Assembly: GCA_020638655.1 (NCBI GenBank)
Contig: JACKIC010000009.1
Location: 186,001 to 250,000 of the forward strand
Direction: 5' to 3'
Length of the DNA stretch: 64,000 nt
Source: Planctomycetota bacterium
Lineage (GTDB): Bacteria > Planctomycetota > UBA1135 > UBA2386
The position numbers and the translations under genes were made by a program. The notes under the pieces are model-generated. The model saw only the letters and a program-made list of their open reading frames with translations. It was not told where the DNA came from and made no database searches. Below are positions 19,433-27,987 of this stretch, one piece after another. Every line of letters begins with the position of its first letter. Within the stretch, counting starts at the first letter, position 1.

Positions 19433-20736
19433 AGCTCCACCTCGTTGGCGAACAGCTGCGCGAAGGTCTCGCGGCGGCGCACGAGGCGCGCGGCGCGACC
19501 GTCGACGAGCACTTCGGCCGGCCGGCGGCGGGTGTTGTAGTTCGAAGCCATGGACGCACCGTACGCGCCGGCGCCCAGGACCGCCAGCAGGTCGCCGCGC
19601 GCGCACGGCGGCAGCGACCGCCGGCGCGCCAGGAAGTCGCCGGTCTCGCAGACGGGGCCGACGACGTCGACGACGGCCGGTTCGCCGGGGCGCGCTGCCA
19701 CCGGCACGATCGGATGTTCCGCGGCGTAGAGCGCCGGCCGCAGCAGGTCGTTCATGGCGGCGTCGACCAGCAGGAAGCGCGAGCCGCCCTGCTGCTTGGT
19801 GCCGAGCACCGCGGTGACCAACGCGCCGGCGTCGCCGACGAGATACCGCCCCGGCTCGATCACGGGCTGCCAGCCGCGCGCGCGCAGCCGCGGCAGCAGG
19901 GCCGCGGCCACCGCGGTGACGTCGAGTTCGGCGCCCTTGCCGTAACCGATGCCGAAGCCGCCGCCGAGGTCGTAGTGGGTCACGCCGGCGCCGTGTTCGG
20001 GCGCGGCGTCGACGAACGCCTCGACCTTGTCGAGCGCGGCGACGTACGGCGACACCTCCTGCAGCTGGCTGCCGAGGTGCACGTGGTAACCGGCGAGCCG
20101 CAGGTTGGGGTCGCGCACGATCGCGGCGACGACCTCGCCGGCGCGGTCGAGGGCGATGCCGAACTTGTTGTCCTTCTTGCCGGTGCTGATGTAGGCGTGG
20201 GTGCCCGCGTCGACGTCGGGGTTCAAACGCAGCGCGACCGGCACCTGCACGCCGGCGCGGCGGCCGGCGGCGGCGAGCAGCGGCAGCTCGTGCTCGGACT
20301 CGACGTTGAAGAACAGGATGCCCGCGGCGACGGCGGCGTCGATCTCCCAGGGCTCCTTGCCGACCCCTGCGAACACCACGCCGTCGGTCGGCACGCCCGC
20401 CGCGCGCAGCCGTTCGAGCTCGCCGCCGCTGACCACGTCGAAGCCGATGCCGTGCGCGTGCATGCGGCGCAGCACGGTGAGGTTGGAGTTGGCCTTGACC
20501 GCGTAGCAGATGCGCGCGTCGGCGCCGAACGCGGCGCGCACGGCGCCGACCCGGGAGTCGATGGCCGCGCCGGAGTAGACGTAGAGCGGAGTGCCGAACT
20601 CGGCGGCGAGGTCCGCGACCCGGCAGTCCTCACACCACAGCTCGCCGTCGCGCAGATGGAACGCCGGGTGGCCGGCGCCGGGACAGGGAATGCGGGAAGG
20701 GTCCACGGAGTCAGCGGCGGGATCGGAGGCAGCCAT
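19429..20736 (-). CDS. lysA: Diaminopimelate decarboxylase
   Basis: A 435-aa PLP enzyme of the alanine-racemase/ornithine-decarboxylase fold III family that converts meso-diaminopimelate to L-lysine, the last lysine step. The PLP lysine is K81 in CYAVKANSN. The glycine-rich phosphate loop is YDLGGGFGIGYG. IEPGRYLVGDAG and the active-site GPVCETGDFLA from the partner subunit are present. The C-terminal YGASMASNYNTR is typical of LysA. It lies 60 bp after the sigma factor gene and is coupled to a tiny lipoprotein downstream. The protein has a ~40-residue N-terminal lead including a CxxC (WCEDCR). Confidence 0.95.
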   Translation of the reverse strand: MAASDPAADSVDPSRIPCPGAGHPAFHLRDGELWCEDCRVADLAAEFGTPLYVYSGAAIDSRVGAVRAAFGADARICYAVKANSNLTVLRRMHAHGIGFDVVSGGELERLRAAGVPTDGVVFAGVGKEPWEIDAAVAAGILFFNVESEHELPLLAAAGRRAGVQVPVALRLNPDVDAGTHAYISTGKKDNKFGIALDRAGEVVAAIVRDPNLRLAGYHVHLGSQLQEVSPYVAALDKVEAFVDAAPEHGAGVTHYDLGGGFGIGYGKGAELDVTAVAAALLPRLRARGWQPVIEPGRYLVGDAGALVTAVLGTKQQGGSRFLLVDAAMNDLLRPALYAAEHPIVPVAARPGEPAVVDVVGPVCETGDFLARRRSLPPCARGDLLAVLGAGAYGASMASNYNTRRRPAEVLVDGRAARLVRRRETFAQLFANEVEL

Positions 20737-20796
20737 CGGCGCGCATGCAACACCATCGGCCCGCAGGCAACAACGCCGCGCGCCGACGCCAGCGCG

Positions 20797-21837
20797 TCAG
20801 GAGGGATCCGAGGCGGCGAGCTGCGCCTTGAGGCGGTCGAGCACGCGCCCGTGGATCTGGCAGATACGCGCCGCGGACAACCGCAGGCGCCGCGCCACCT
20901 GCTTGCCGGTCATGCCCTCCAAGTAGTGCAGCTGCAGCACCTTCCACTCGACCGGCTCGAGGTTGGCACGCACCAGCTTGAGCAGGTCCTGGCGGTTGAT
21001 GACCTCGATCGGCGACTCCTCGCCGTCGTCGGCCAACATCTCGACCTCGTCGAGCTCCTCGCCGCGATCGACGCCGCGGTCGGCGCGCAGCAGGCAGGGT
21101 TCGAAGCGCCGCATCAGCGCGGCCTCGGTGATGCCCAGCTCGGAGGCGACCTCGCTGGCGGTCGGTTCGCGCTCCAGATTCATGCGCAGGCGCGCGGCGG
21201 CGGCTTCGCGTTCGCGCAGGCGCCGGCGGTAGAGCCGCGGCAGGAAGTCCATGTGGCGCAGCTCGTCGAGCATCGCGCCGCGCACGCGGATGCGCATGAA
21301 CGCGGTGAACGCGTCGCAGCGCTCGGGCAGGTAGCTGTCGATGGCCTGCATCAGCCCCCACACGCCGGCGTGCACGAGGTCGCGCGGGTCGACGCTCGGC
21401 GGCAGCCGCGACGCGAGCGACTGGGCCATCGCCTCGACGATCGGGCGGTGTCGCTCGACGAGTTCGTCGCGCATCGCCAGGCGCGCGCGCAACGATCCGG
21501 GGCGACAGCGGTAGCGAGCCAACAACACTTCGGTCGACTCGTCGGCGTAGGCGGTCTTCTTCTTTCGCAGGCTGACGGCGTCACCGGAGGCGACGGCAGC
21601 GTCGACAGCAGCGTCGACAGCAGCGTCGGCGAGTTCTGCGGCCGCGGCGGCGCGCGTTCGCCTGCTCACGGCAATCTCGCTCACGGCCATCTCGCTCGCG
21701 GCCATCTCGCTCACGGCCATCTTCTCGAGCGGCGCACCAACCATCGGTGCACCGACCAGGGGCGCGACGGCCTCGACGATCGGCGCCTTGCGGCCGCGCA
21801 ACCGGCTGGCGACGCCATGCACGTTGTTGCTCACCAT
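20797..21837 (-). CDS. FliA/WhiG-type RNA polymerase sigma factor with long N-terminal extension
   Basis: A 346-aa sigma-70 family protein. Region 2 (DPRDLVHAGVWGLMQAIDSYL, RIRVRGAMLDELRHMDFLPR) and region 4 (LQLHYLEGMTGKQVARRLRLSAARICQIHGR) match the sigma-28 FliA/WhiG group. Such proteins are usually ~250 aa; here ~100 extra residues precede region 2. The extension includes four MAVSE-type repeats and AVDAAVDAAV. No flagellar genes are in the window. The start is uncertain: ATG 21837 is chosen, but the frame is open to a TTG at 21939 with no strong ribosome-binding site for either. Confidence 0.85.
   Translation of the reverse strand: MVSNNVHGVASRLRGRKAPIVEAVAPLVGAPMVGAPLEKMAVSEMAASEMAVSEIAVSRRTRAAAAAELADAAVDAAVDAAVASGDAVSLRKKKTAYADESTEVLLARYRCRPGSLRARLAMRDELVERHRPIVEAMAQSLASRLPPSVDPRDLVHAGVWGLMQAIDSYLPERCDAFTAFMRIRVRGAMLDELRHMDFLPRLYRRRLREREAAAARLRMNLEREPTASEVASELGITEAALMRRFEPCLLRADRGVDRGEELDEVEMLADDGEESPIEVINRQDLLKLVRANLEPVEWKVLQLHYLEGMTGKQVARRLRLSAARICQIHGRVLDRLKAQLAASDPS
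21664..21723. repeat. Four 15-bp tandem repeats inside the sigma factor gene
   Basis: Four copies of GCTCACGGCCATCTC, with single-base changes, run head to tail from 21664 to 21723. They encode the repeated pentapeptide AVSEM/AASEM/AVSEI. A shorter 12-bp repeat (GTCGACAGCAGC, two copies from 21601) encodes AVDA. Being in-frame units, copy-number change would alter length without frameshift. Confidence 0.85.
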
Positions 21838-22047
21838 GTGCCACCCAACCACATCGGAGATCAGCGTGCGGCGCGAGGAACGCGGGGCGAAGACATCTTC
21901 GTTCGGTTCGTCGCGAGCAGTTGATCGCGTCACGAGCAACGTGTCGCTCGCGATGCGTGCGGAAAACTAGCACACGTTCACGCTGCGGCGCAACGAACAA
22001 AACTCCACTTCCTTTCACCACACCGCGCGCGTCATCGCGCGTCGTGA

Positions 22048-22518
22048 CTACGACTCGTCGTCGACGGCGCGCACGCGCAACTGCAACTTCGTCATCACCG
22101 CGCGCTCTGCTTCGCGCATTCGTTTGCGATCGCGCGCGCGGATGTCGTCGTAGCCGCAGCAGTGCAGCAGGCCGTGCACGACGTAGAGCGCGACCTCCGC
22201 GCGGATCGTGTGGCCCTGCTCACGCGCGACGCGGCGCGCGGTCTGCACGCTGACGACGAGCTCGGCGCCCTCTTCGAGCGCGAAGGAGATCACGTCGGTC
22301 GGCGTGGGATCGTCGAGGTAGTCGGCGTGGATCTGCGCGATCTCCGCGTCGTCGGTGAGCAGCAGGCTCACCGGCAGATCGAGACGATCGACGTGGTCGA
22401 GCGTCGCCCGCACGACCTCGCGCAGCAGGGCCCGATCGGTGCGCGGCTTGCCACGATCGACCACCTCGAGCTGCAACCGCGGCTTTCGCGCGACCTTCGG
22501 GCGACGCGCCGGCGTCAT
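22048..22518 (-). CDS. ybeY: Endoribonuclease YbeY
   Basis: A 156-aa metal-dependent rRNA-processing/quality-control enzyme. The core TPTDVISFAL and the metal motif HGLLHCCGYDD are present: H115 and H119 align with the first two zinc ligands, but the third, normally His, is Asp (D125). Asp at this site is, from memory, not rare outside proteobacteria and can bind metal. The ATG overlaps the phoH stop (ATGA), the classical phoH-ybeY arrangement. A 210-bp gap to the chosen start of the sigma factor gene follows. Confidence 0.92.
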   Translation of the reverse strand: MTPARRPKVARKPRLQLEVVDRGKPRTDRALLREVVRATLDHVDRLDLPVSLLLTDDAEIAQIHADYLDDPTPTDVISFALEEGAELVVSVQTARRVAREQGHTIRAEVALYVVHGLLHCCGYDDIRARDRKRMREAERAVMTKLQLRVRAVDDES

Positions 22519-23495
22519 GCCGGCCCCTGGTCGCCGAACTTGCCCGAGCGCTGCTCGTAGGCGTCGACGATGCGACTGACGATCGCGTGGCGCACGATGT
22601 CGTCGCTGCCCAGCCGCACCAGGGCGATGCCGTCGACGTTCTCGAGCTTGACCAGGGCGTCGGCGAGCCCCGAGCGCACGTTGCCGGGCAGGTCGATCTG
22701 CGACGGGTCGCCGGTGACCACCATGCGCGAGTGCTCCCCAAGGCGCGTCAGGAACATCAGCATCTGCGGCACGGTGGTGTTCTGCGCCTCGTCGAGGATC
22801 ACGAACGAGCGGTTCAACGTGCGGCCGCGCATGTAGGCCAGCGGGCAGACCTCGACCACGTCGCTCTCGAGCCACCGGGTGCGCGTGCGCGCGTCCAGCA
22901 GGTCCTGCAGGGCGTCGTACATCGGCCGCAGGTACGGATCGATCTTGGCCTGGAAGTCGCCGGGCAGGAAGCCGAGCTTCTCGCCGGCCTCGACCGCCGG
23001 GCGCACCAGCACGATGCGCCGCACGATGCCGCGCTTCATCGCGTCGATCGCCTTGGCGACGGCCAGGTAGGTCTTGCCAGTGCCGGCCGGGCCGACGCCG
23101 AAGACCACGTCGTGGTTCTCGATCGCCTCGAGGTATCGCTGCTGACCTGGCGTGCGGGCCCGGATCACGATGCCGCTGCCGGTCGGACGCTGCGGTCGAT
23201 CGGTGGCGGCGCCGGGCTCGGCGCCGTCGACGGCGATCGTGGCGCGCAGCCGGTTGGCGACCTCCTGCGTCGACACGCGCCGGCCGGCGCGGATGCTGTC
23301 GAGGCAGTCCTCGAACACCTGCTGCACGATCTGCACGTGCGCGGCGTCGCCGAGCAGCCGCAGGCTGCCGTCGCGCGCGAGCACGCTGATGCCGTGCAGC
23401 TCGCGCACCAGCCGCGCGTTGCTGTCGAGCGGCCCGAGCAGCGTGCGGGCCTCGTCGACGGTCTGCACCGGGATATGGACGTCCGCGTCAGTCAT
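22515..23495 (-). CDS. phoH: PhoH-like P-loop ATPase
   Basis: A 326-aa cytosolic ATPase of the PhoH/YbeZ family. An N-terminal KH-like region precedes the ATPase core with Walker A GVGPAGTGKTYLA (~133), the RPAVEAGEKLGFLPGD segment and Walker B SFVILDEAQN. VTGDPSQIDLP follows. YbeZ proteins act with YbeY in RNA metabolism, and the coupled ybeY gene (ATGA overlap) supports that. The start is ATG 23495, 52 bp after cdsA. Confidence 0.95.
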   Translation of the reverse strand: MTDADVHIPVQTVDEARTLLGPLDSNARLVRELHGISVLARDGSLRLLGDAAHVQIVQQVFEDCLDSIRAGRRVSTQEVANRLRATIAVDGAEPGAATDRPQRPTGSGIVIRARTPGQQRYLEAIENHDVVFGVGPAGTGKTYLAVAKAIDAMKRGIVRRIVLVRPAVEAGEKLGFLPGDFQAKIDPYLRPMYDALQDLLDARTRTRWLESDVVEVCPLAYMRGRTLNRSFVILDEAQNTTVPQMLMFLTRLGEHSRMVVTGDPSQIDLPGNVRSGLADALVKLENVDGIALVRLGSDDIVRHAIVSRIVDAYEQRSGKFGDQGPA

Positions 23496-23547
23496 GTTCG
23501 CCGCACTCTACCGGCGACCGGCCCCCGTTCCTCTGCTGATCACGCCC

Positions 23548-24399
23548 TCAGGTGATCAGGATCAGCACCTGGAACCAGGCGCAGAACGAGAACAGCAGGC
23601 TGTCGACCAGGTCGAGCACGCCACCGTGCGCCGGCAGCAGGTGCGAGCTGTCCTTGGCGCCGCAGCGGCGCTTGAGCAGCGACTCGATCAGGTCGCCGGT
23701 CTGGGTGGTGAAGTTGAGCACCACGCCCGTCAGCAACGCCGCCCACAGCGGCAGGTGCACCTCGGGCTCGAGCAGCGGGCCGCGCAGCGCGACGGTCAGC
23801 GCCACCGACGTCGCGAGGCTGCCGAGCGCGCCCTCGACGGTCTTGCCCGGGCTGATGTGCGGGATCAGCTTGTGACGGCCGATCAGGCGCCCGACGCAGT
23901 AGCCGCCGATGTCGCCGCCCTTGCAGACCAGCACCACGAACAGCACCGACGGCAGGTGCCGGAAGCACGTGCCGATCGCGAGGTACATCGGCCACGCGAC
24001 CAGCAGGAACCCGAGCAGCGTCGCGCCCTGCTTCTCGAGCCCGACCTTCATGTCGTGCTTGCCGAGCGAGCGCACCGCCAGCGGGAACAGCAGCAGCATC
24101 GTGCCGATCACGAGCGGGTAGAACTCGTGGTCGATCTCGTGCCAACCCAGCGGGAAGGCGCTGACCAGCAGCATGGTCGTGAAGAACACCAGGGTCTTGC
24201 CGGCGACGGCGAAGTTCTGGCCCCGCAGCAGGTGCACGTATTCCTGGGCGCCGAGCACGCCGAGCAGCAGCAGCAGGCCCGCCGACAGCGCCCCCTGTTT
24301 GATGCCCAGCACCTCCCCGTAGTCGAGCCAGTAGATCAGCGCGACGATGCCGAGCATCGTCGGCGCCAGCACCGCGCGGGTCTTGAGGTCGCTCGCCAT
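23548..24399 (-). CDS. cdsA: Phosphatidate cytidylyltransferase
   Basis: A 283-aa integral membrane enzyme that makes CDP-diacylglycerol from phosphatidic acid and CTP. About eight hydrophobic segments are followed by the C-terminal CdsA signature SLLKRRCGAKDSSHLLPAHG. After GGVLD the usual arginine is replaced by leucine (DLVDS). ATG 24399 is chosen because AAGG lies seven bases upstream; an adjacent GTG at 24402 is possible. It follows uppS, the usual order, but dxr and rseP, which often come next, are not present. Confidence 0.93.
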   Translation of the reverse strand: MASDLKTRAVLAPTMLGIVALIYWLDYGEVLGIKQGALSAGLLLLLGVLGAQEYVHLLRGQNFAVAGKTLVFFTTMLLVSAFPLGWHEIDHEFYPLVIGTMLLLFPLAVRSLGKHDMKVGLEKQGATLLGFLLVAWPMYLAIGTCFRHLPSVLFVVLVCKGGDIGGYCVGRLIGRHKLIPHISPGKTVEGALGSLATSVALTVALRGPLLEPEVHLPLWAALLTGVVLNFTTQTGDLIESLLKRRCGAKDSSHLLPAHGGVLDLVDSLLFSFCAWFQVLILIT

Positions 24400-24405
24400 C
24401 ACAGC

Positions 24406-24440
24406 ACCTTGCTCAGAGAACCTTGCTCAGAGAACCTTGC
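24406..24440. repeat. 14-bp tandem duplication at the uppS 3' end
   Basis: ACCTTGCTCAGAGA occurs at 24406-24419 and 24420-24433, followed by a partial third copy (ACCTTGC to 24440). The duplicated unit includes the uppS stop codon and AAGG on the coding strand, so the downstream copy supplies the ribosome-binding sequence for cdsA. Confidence 0.85.
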
Positions 24441-25170
24441 CGAACTTGCGCACGCGGCGGCCGTAGTCGCGGAACGCGTCGTGCAGTTGCGCCTGGCCGA
24501 AGTCGGGCCAGCAGACGTCGCTGACGTGGATCTCGGCGTAGCTGACCTGCCACAGCAGGAAGTTGCTGATGCGCAGCTCCCCCGCGGTGCGGATCAGCAG
24601 GTCCGGGTCGGGCAGCTCGGGCTGGTAGAGCCGGCTGCGGATCGCCGCTTCGTCGACGGCGTCGGGCGACAGGGTGCCCGCGGCGACCTCGTCGGCGATC
24701 CGGCGCACGGCGTCGGCGATCTCCTGGCGGCCGCCGTAGCTGATCGCCAGGCACAGCCGCATGCCGCCGTTGCCGGCGGTCTTGGCGATGGTGTCGTCGA
24801 GCAGCCGCTTGACCTTGTCGGGCAGGCGCGCCGTGCGGCCGGCGTGCAGCAGGCGCACGTCGTTGTCCATCAGCGTCGGCAGCTCCGCGACCAGGAAGCG
24901 CTCGAGCAGCCCGAACAGCAGCTTGACCTCGCGGGCCGGGCGCGCCCAGTTCTCCTCCGAGAAGGCGTACAGCGTCAGGGTGTCGACACCCAGGCGCGCG
25001 CACTCGGTCACCGTGGTGCGCACCGCGTCGACCCCGCGCTCGTGCCCGCGAATGCGCTCGAAGCCGGCGCTCTTCGCCCAGCGCCCGTTGCCGTCCATGA
25101 TCACCGCGACGCTGCGCGGCACGATCAGGTCGTCGCCAGGCTCGCGGCTCGCGGGCGCGCGGCGGCTCAC
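24427..25170 (-). CDS. uppS: Isoprenyl transferase (undecaprenyl diphosphate synthase)
   Basis: A 247-aa cis-prenyltransferase that extends farnesyl diphosphate to the C55 carrier used in cell-wall synthesis. VAVIMDGNGRWA carries the catalytic Asp (D26). RGHERGVDAVR, YAFSEENWARP and the C-terminal IRTAGELRISNFLLWQ are family hallmarks. The GTG start overlaps the purA stop (GTGA). Order purA-uppS-cdsA. Confidence 0.96.
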   Translation of the reverse strand: MSRRAPASREPGDDLIVPRSVAVIMDGNGRWAKSAGFERIRGHERGVDAVRTTVTECARLGVDTLTLYAFSEENWARPAREVKLLFGLLERFLVAELPTLMDNDVRLLHAGRTARLPDKVKRLLDDTIAKTAGNGGMRLCLAISYGGRQEIADAVRRIADEVAAGTLSPDAVDEAAIRSRLYQPELPDPDLLIRTAGELRISNFLLWQVSYAEIHVSDVCWPDFGQAQLHDAFRDYGRRVRKFGKVL

Positions 25171-26438
25171 CGCAGGATCACCTGCTGGCGCTCGGGACCG
25201 ACCGAGATCGTGCGCACGGCGATGCCGGTGTGCCGCTCGATCGCCTCGACGTAGCCGCGCGCGTTCGGCGGCAGGTCCTCGAAGCGACGCACCTGCTGCA
25301 GATCCTCGGTGAAGCCGGGCAGCTCCGCGAACTCGGGCGTGAGGCGTTCGAGCTCGAAGGCCGGGAAGTCGGTGGTCTTGCTGCCGTCGGGCAGGCGGTA
25401 GCCGACGACGACGCGCAGCGGATCGAAGCCGCGCAGCACGTCGAGGTTGGTGAGCACCAGCTCGGTGGCGCCCGAGACCGCGCCCGAGTAGCGCACGGCG
25501 ACGCTGTCGAACCAGCCGCAGCGGCGCGGCCGCCCGGTGGTCGAGCCGAACTCCTTGCCGGCGACGCGCAGGCGGTCGCCGGTGTCGTCCTTGAGCTCGC
25601 TCGGGAACGGCCCCTCACCGACGCGCGTGGCGTAGGCCTTGACGATGCCGACGGTGCGCATCTCGTGCGGCGGCAGGCCGCTGCCGCTGTAGGCGCCGCC
25701 GGTGCTGGCGTGCGAACTGGTGACGAACGGGTAGGTGCCGTGTTCGAGGTCGAGCAGGCAGCCCTGCGCGCCCTCGAGCAGGATGCGCTTGCCCGCGGCG
25801 CTGGCGTCGCGCAGCAGCTTGCCGGTGTCACCGATGCCGGCGCGCAGCCGGTCGCCGGCCGCCAGCAGGGTGTTGCGCATCGCGGCGGCGTCGAGCAGCG
25901 GGATGCCCGCGGGCCCGAACCAGGCGTTCTTCTGTTCGACCAGATTGGCCAGGGCGCGGTCGAGGCGGGCCGGGTCGACGAGGTCGCCGAGCCGCAGACC
26001 GATGCGCGCGCAGCGGTCGCTGTAGGCCGGGCCGACGCCGCGACCGGTGGTGCCGATCTTGCCGCCGCTGCGAACCCCTTCGCCCCAGGCGTCCTGGAGC
26101 CGGTGCGCCTCCACGATCACGTGGGCGCGCTCGCTGAGCAGCAGGTTGCGACCCAGCTCGACCGCGATGCCGCGTTCGATCAGCCGGTCGATCTCGCCGC
26201 ACAGGTGCACCGGATCGACGACGACGCCGTTGCCGATCACGTTGACGGTGTGCGGGTGCACGATGCCGGACGGCACCAGGTGGAGCACCAGCTTGCCGGA
26301 CGGGAGATAGAGGGTGTGGCCAGCGTTGTGGCCACCTCCGAAACGGACGACGTAGTCGGCGTCCGCGGCGAGGTAGTCGATGACCTTGCCCTTGCCTTCG
26401 TCACCCCAGAGGATGCCTACGACACAAGTGGTCGGCAT
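25167..26438 (-). CDS. purA: Adenylosuccinate synthetase
   Basis: A 423-aa enzyme that joins IMP and aspartate with GTP hydrolysis in AMP synthesis. The P-loop GILWGDEGKGKVIDYL holds the catalytic base D13, and GGGHNAGHT holds the catalytic His. GKIGTTGRGVGPAYSDR binds IMP, and GSTTGRPRRCGWFD is present near the C-terminus. The ATG at 26438 sits one base after a hairpin, and no Shine-Dalgarno sequence is visible. It is followed by uppS with a GTGA overlap. Confidence 0.97.
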   Translation of the reverse strand: MPTTCVVGILWGDEGKGKVIDYLAADADYVVRFGGGHNAGHTLYLPSGKLVLHLVPSGIVHPHTVNVIGNGVVVDPVHLCGEIDRLIERGIAVELGRNLLLSERAHVIVEAHRLQDAWGEGVRSGGKIGTTGRGVGPAYSDRCARIGLRLGDLVDPARLDRALANLVEQKNAWFGPAGIPLLDAAAMRNTLLAAGDRLRAGIGDTGKLLRDASAAGKRILLEGAQGCLLDLEHGTYPFVTSSHASTGGAYSGSGLPPHEMRTVGIVKAYATRVGEGPFPSELKDDTGDRLRVAGKEFGSTTGRPRRCGWFDSVAVRYSGAVSGATELVLTNLDVLRGFDPLRVVVGYRLPDGSKTTDFPAFELERLTPEFAELPGFTEDLQQVRRFEDLPPNARGYVEAIERHTGIAVRTISVGPERQQVILR

Positions 26439-26439
26439 T

Positions 26440-26466
26440 GCTGCTGCGCGGAAAAAGGGCAGCAGC
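26440..26466 (-). promoter_or_regulatory. Stem-loop immediately upstream of the purA start codon
   Basis: On the purA strand GCTGCTGC (26466-26459), an 11-base pyrimidine-rich loop (CCTTTTTCCGC) and GCAGCAGC (26447-26440) form an 8-bp perfect stem. One base separates it from the ATG at 26438. It would hide the initiation region, and no Shine-Dalgarno sequence is seen. Confidence 0.5.
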
Positions 26467-26549
26467 ATAGCGCCTCGGCGCCGCGGATCACCTGCCTGCT
26501 CTGTGGGGATCTGCCCCCGGGCGTGCACTTGGTGGCGGAGACCGACCCC

Positions 26550-27599
26550 ATGACCGCCACCACCTGCCCCACCGATCCCACCGCCGTCCCCCCGACCGAC
26601 ACCGCCCTCGACCTGCTCGAACCGTTCGTGGCGCGGGTGCTGCCGGGCACGGTTCGGCGCATCGCAACCTGGCGCAGCCTGTCCAGCGCGGTCGCCACCG
26701 ACCTGCTCGACGACCTGCGCCAGGAGCTGGCCCTGGACTGCCTGCAGCACGGTCGCGCGATCCGCGACCTGCCGCAGCCCGAACGGCACCGCCGCTGGAT
26801 GCGGCTGGTCGAGTGCTGGATCCGCCGCCAGACGCGCGCCTCGCGCCGCGGCGCGTGTCCACAACCCGACCCCGAGCTGCTGATCAGCCGGGAGGCGGCG
26901 CCGACCGACGAATTGCCCGAACTGCCCGAACTGCCGGCCGCGTTCTCCAGGCGCATGCGCAACGGCCGCTGCAACCTGAGCGCCTGCGCGCGGGACGGCG
27001 GCGCCACCCAGCACGCGCTGCGCCGCGAGGTCGATGCGCTGGTGGCGCGGCTCGGCCGCGGCGCGCGCTACGTGGGCTTCTGGCGCAATCGCCTCGCCGA
27101 GGTACTGACCGGCCTCGCCGCCGACCTGCTGCGGCAGCGGGGCGCGTTGCAGGTGGTGCGCGGCGCGACGTCGGCCCCCGACCCGCAGCGGCGCCTTCTG
27201 CGATTGCGACGGCTGCGGCGACGCGTGCCGGTGTGGCGCAACGCCATCGACCTGCGCCGCGTCATGCGCCGCTGGTCGAGCCTGCCCGACGTGCTGGCCG
27301 CGTCACCGCGGCAGCTGCTCGAACAGGCGACCGAGCTCAACCCGTTCCTCGGCACCGCGTGGCTGTGGCTGTTCGAAGCCTGCGTCGACGAGAACGACCT
27401 CTTGGCCGCGGCGCGGGCGCTGCGGCGCGCCCGGTGGTGCGCCTCGCGCCCGGACGCCGCGCTGCACCTTTCGCGCGTGCGGCTGCGCGAGGCCGCGGGC
27501 GACTTCGCCGGCGCGTTGGCGCGGCTCGATCGGCTCATCGCGCGCCACCCGGCCGAGGGCCTGCTGCGTCACGTTCGCGCGCAGGTCACGGACTCGTGA
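26550..27599 (+). CDS. Hypothetical Arg-rich protein with TPR-like C-terminus
   Basis: A 349-aa protein of unknown function, transcribed divergently from purA (111 bp apart). It has no signal peptide. The central part is rich in Arg (LRLRRLRRRVPVWRN). The last ~90 residues look like two TPR-type helical hairpins (NPFLGTAWLWLFEACVDEND, DFAGALARLDRLIARHPAEG). The only likely start, ATG 26550, has a weak GGCGGAG sequence upstream. The reading frame is supported by domain-like helices and codon bias rather than by a known family. Its 3' end overlaps the convergent lipoprotein gene by 14 bp. Confidence 0.6.
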   Translation: MTATTCPTDPTAVPPTDTALDLLEPFVARVLPGTVRRIATWRSLSSAVATDLLDDLRQELALDCLQHGRAIRDLPQPERHRRWMRLVECWIRRQTRASRRGACPQPDPELLISREAAPTDELPELPELPAAFSRRMRNGRCNLSACARDGGATQHALRREVDALVARLGRGARYVGFWRNRLAEVLTGLAADLLRQRGALQVVRGATSAPDPQRRLLRLRRLRRRVPVWRNAIDLRRVMRRWSSLPDVLAASPRQLLEQATELNPFLGTAWLWLFEACVDENDLLAAARALRRARWCASRPDAALHLSRVRLREAAGDFAGALARLDRLIARHPAEGLLRHVRAQVTDS

Positions 27600-27987
27600 G
27601 CACTTCGCCGAGCCACCGCGCCAGCTGCCGCTCGGTCGCGGGGTCGGCGCGCACCTCGCTCCACTCGGGCGTGTCGAACCAACGCTCGCGCAGCCAGCGG
27701 GCCTCGACCACCACGCTGAGTTCGGCGCCGTCGGCGTAGACCGAGATGCGACGCTCACCGGGCAGCTCGTCGACCTCGACCCAATCGGTCTGCAGACGCA
27801 GCGGGTCGGGCTCGGCGAACGCCAGTTCGCCGTAGCGGGCCAGCAGCGCCTGCCGGCAACGCGCGAACGCGTCGGCGGGCACGGGCCCCGGGAGTTCCAC
27901 CGGACAGGCCCGGTAGGGCACTGCGCAACCCGCCGCGGCGAGCGCGACCAGCACCGCGGCCCGCCGCCGCAGGTCACCGACGACCAT
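27586..27987 (-). CDS. Small lipoprotein of unknown function
   Basis: A 133-aa protein with a lipoprotein signal MVVGDLRRRAAVLVALAAAGC. The mature part is a compact ~110-residue domain (RCQALLARYGELAFAEPDPL, RRISVYADGAELSVVVEARWL). I do not recognise the family. ATG 27987 is chosen because GGAGG lies five bases upstream; a GTG at 27993 is in frame. It overlaps the end of the hydantoinase-B gene by 14 bp, so co-transcription is likely. Confidence 0.7.
   Translation of the reverse strand: MVVGDLRRRAAVLVALAAAGCAVPYRACPVELPGPVPADAFARCRQALLARYGELAFAEPDPLRLQTDWVEVDELPGERRISVYADGAELSVVVEARWLRERWFDTPEWSEVRADPATERQLARWLGEVLTSP

Noticed and set aside
24413..25003. Alternative minus-strand frame over uppS
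   Set aside because: The uppS frame carries all family motifs, and the alternative is explained by the 14-bp duplication extending an empty frame.
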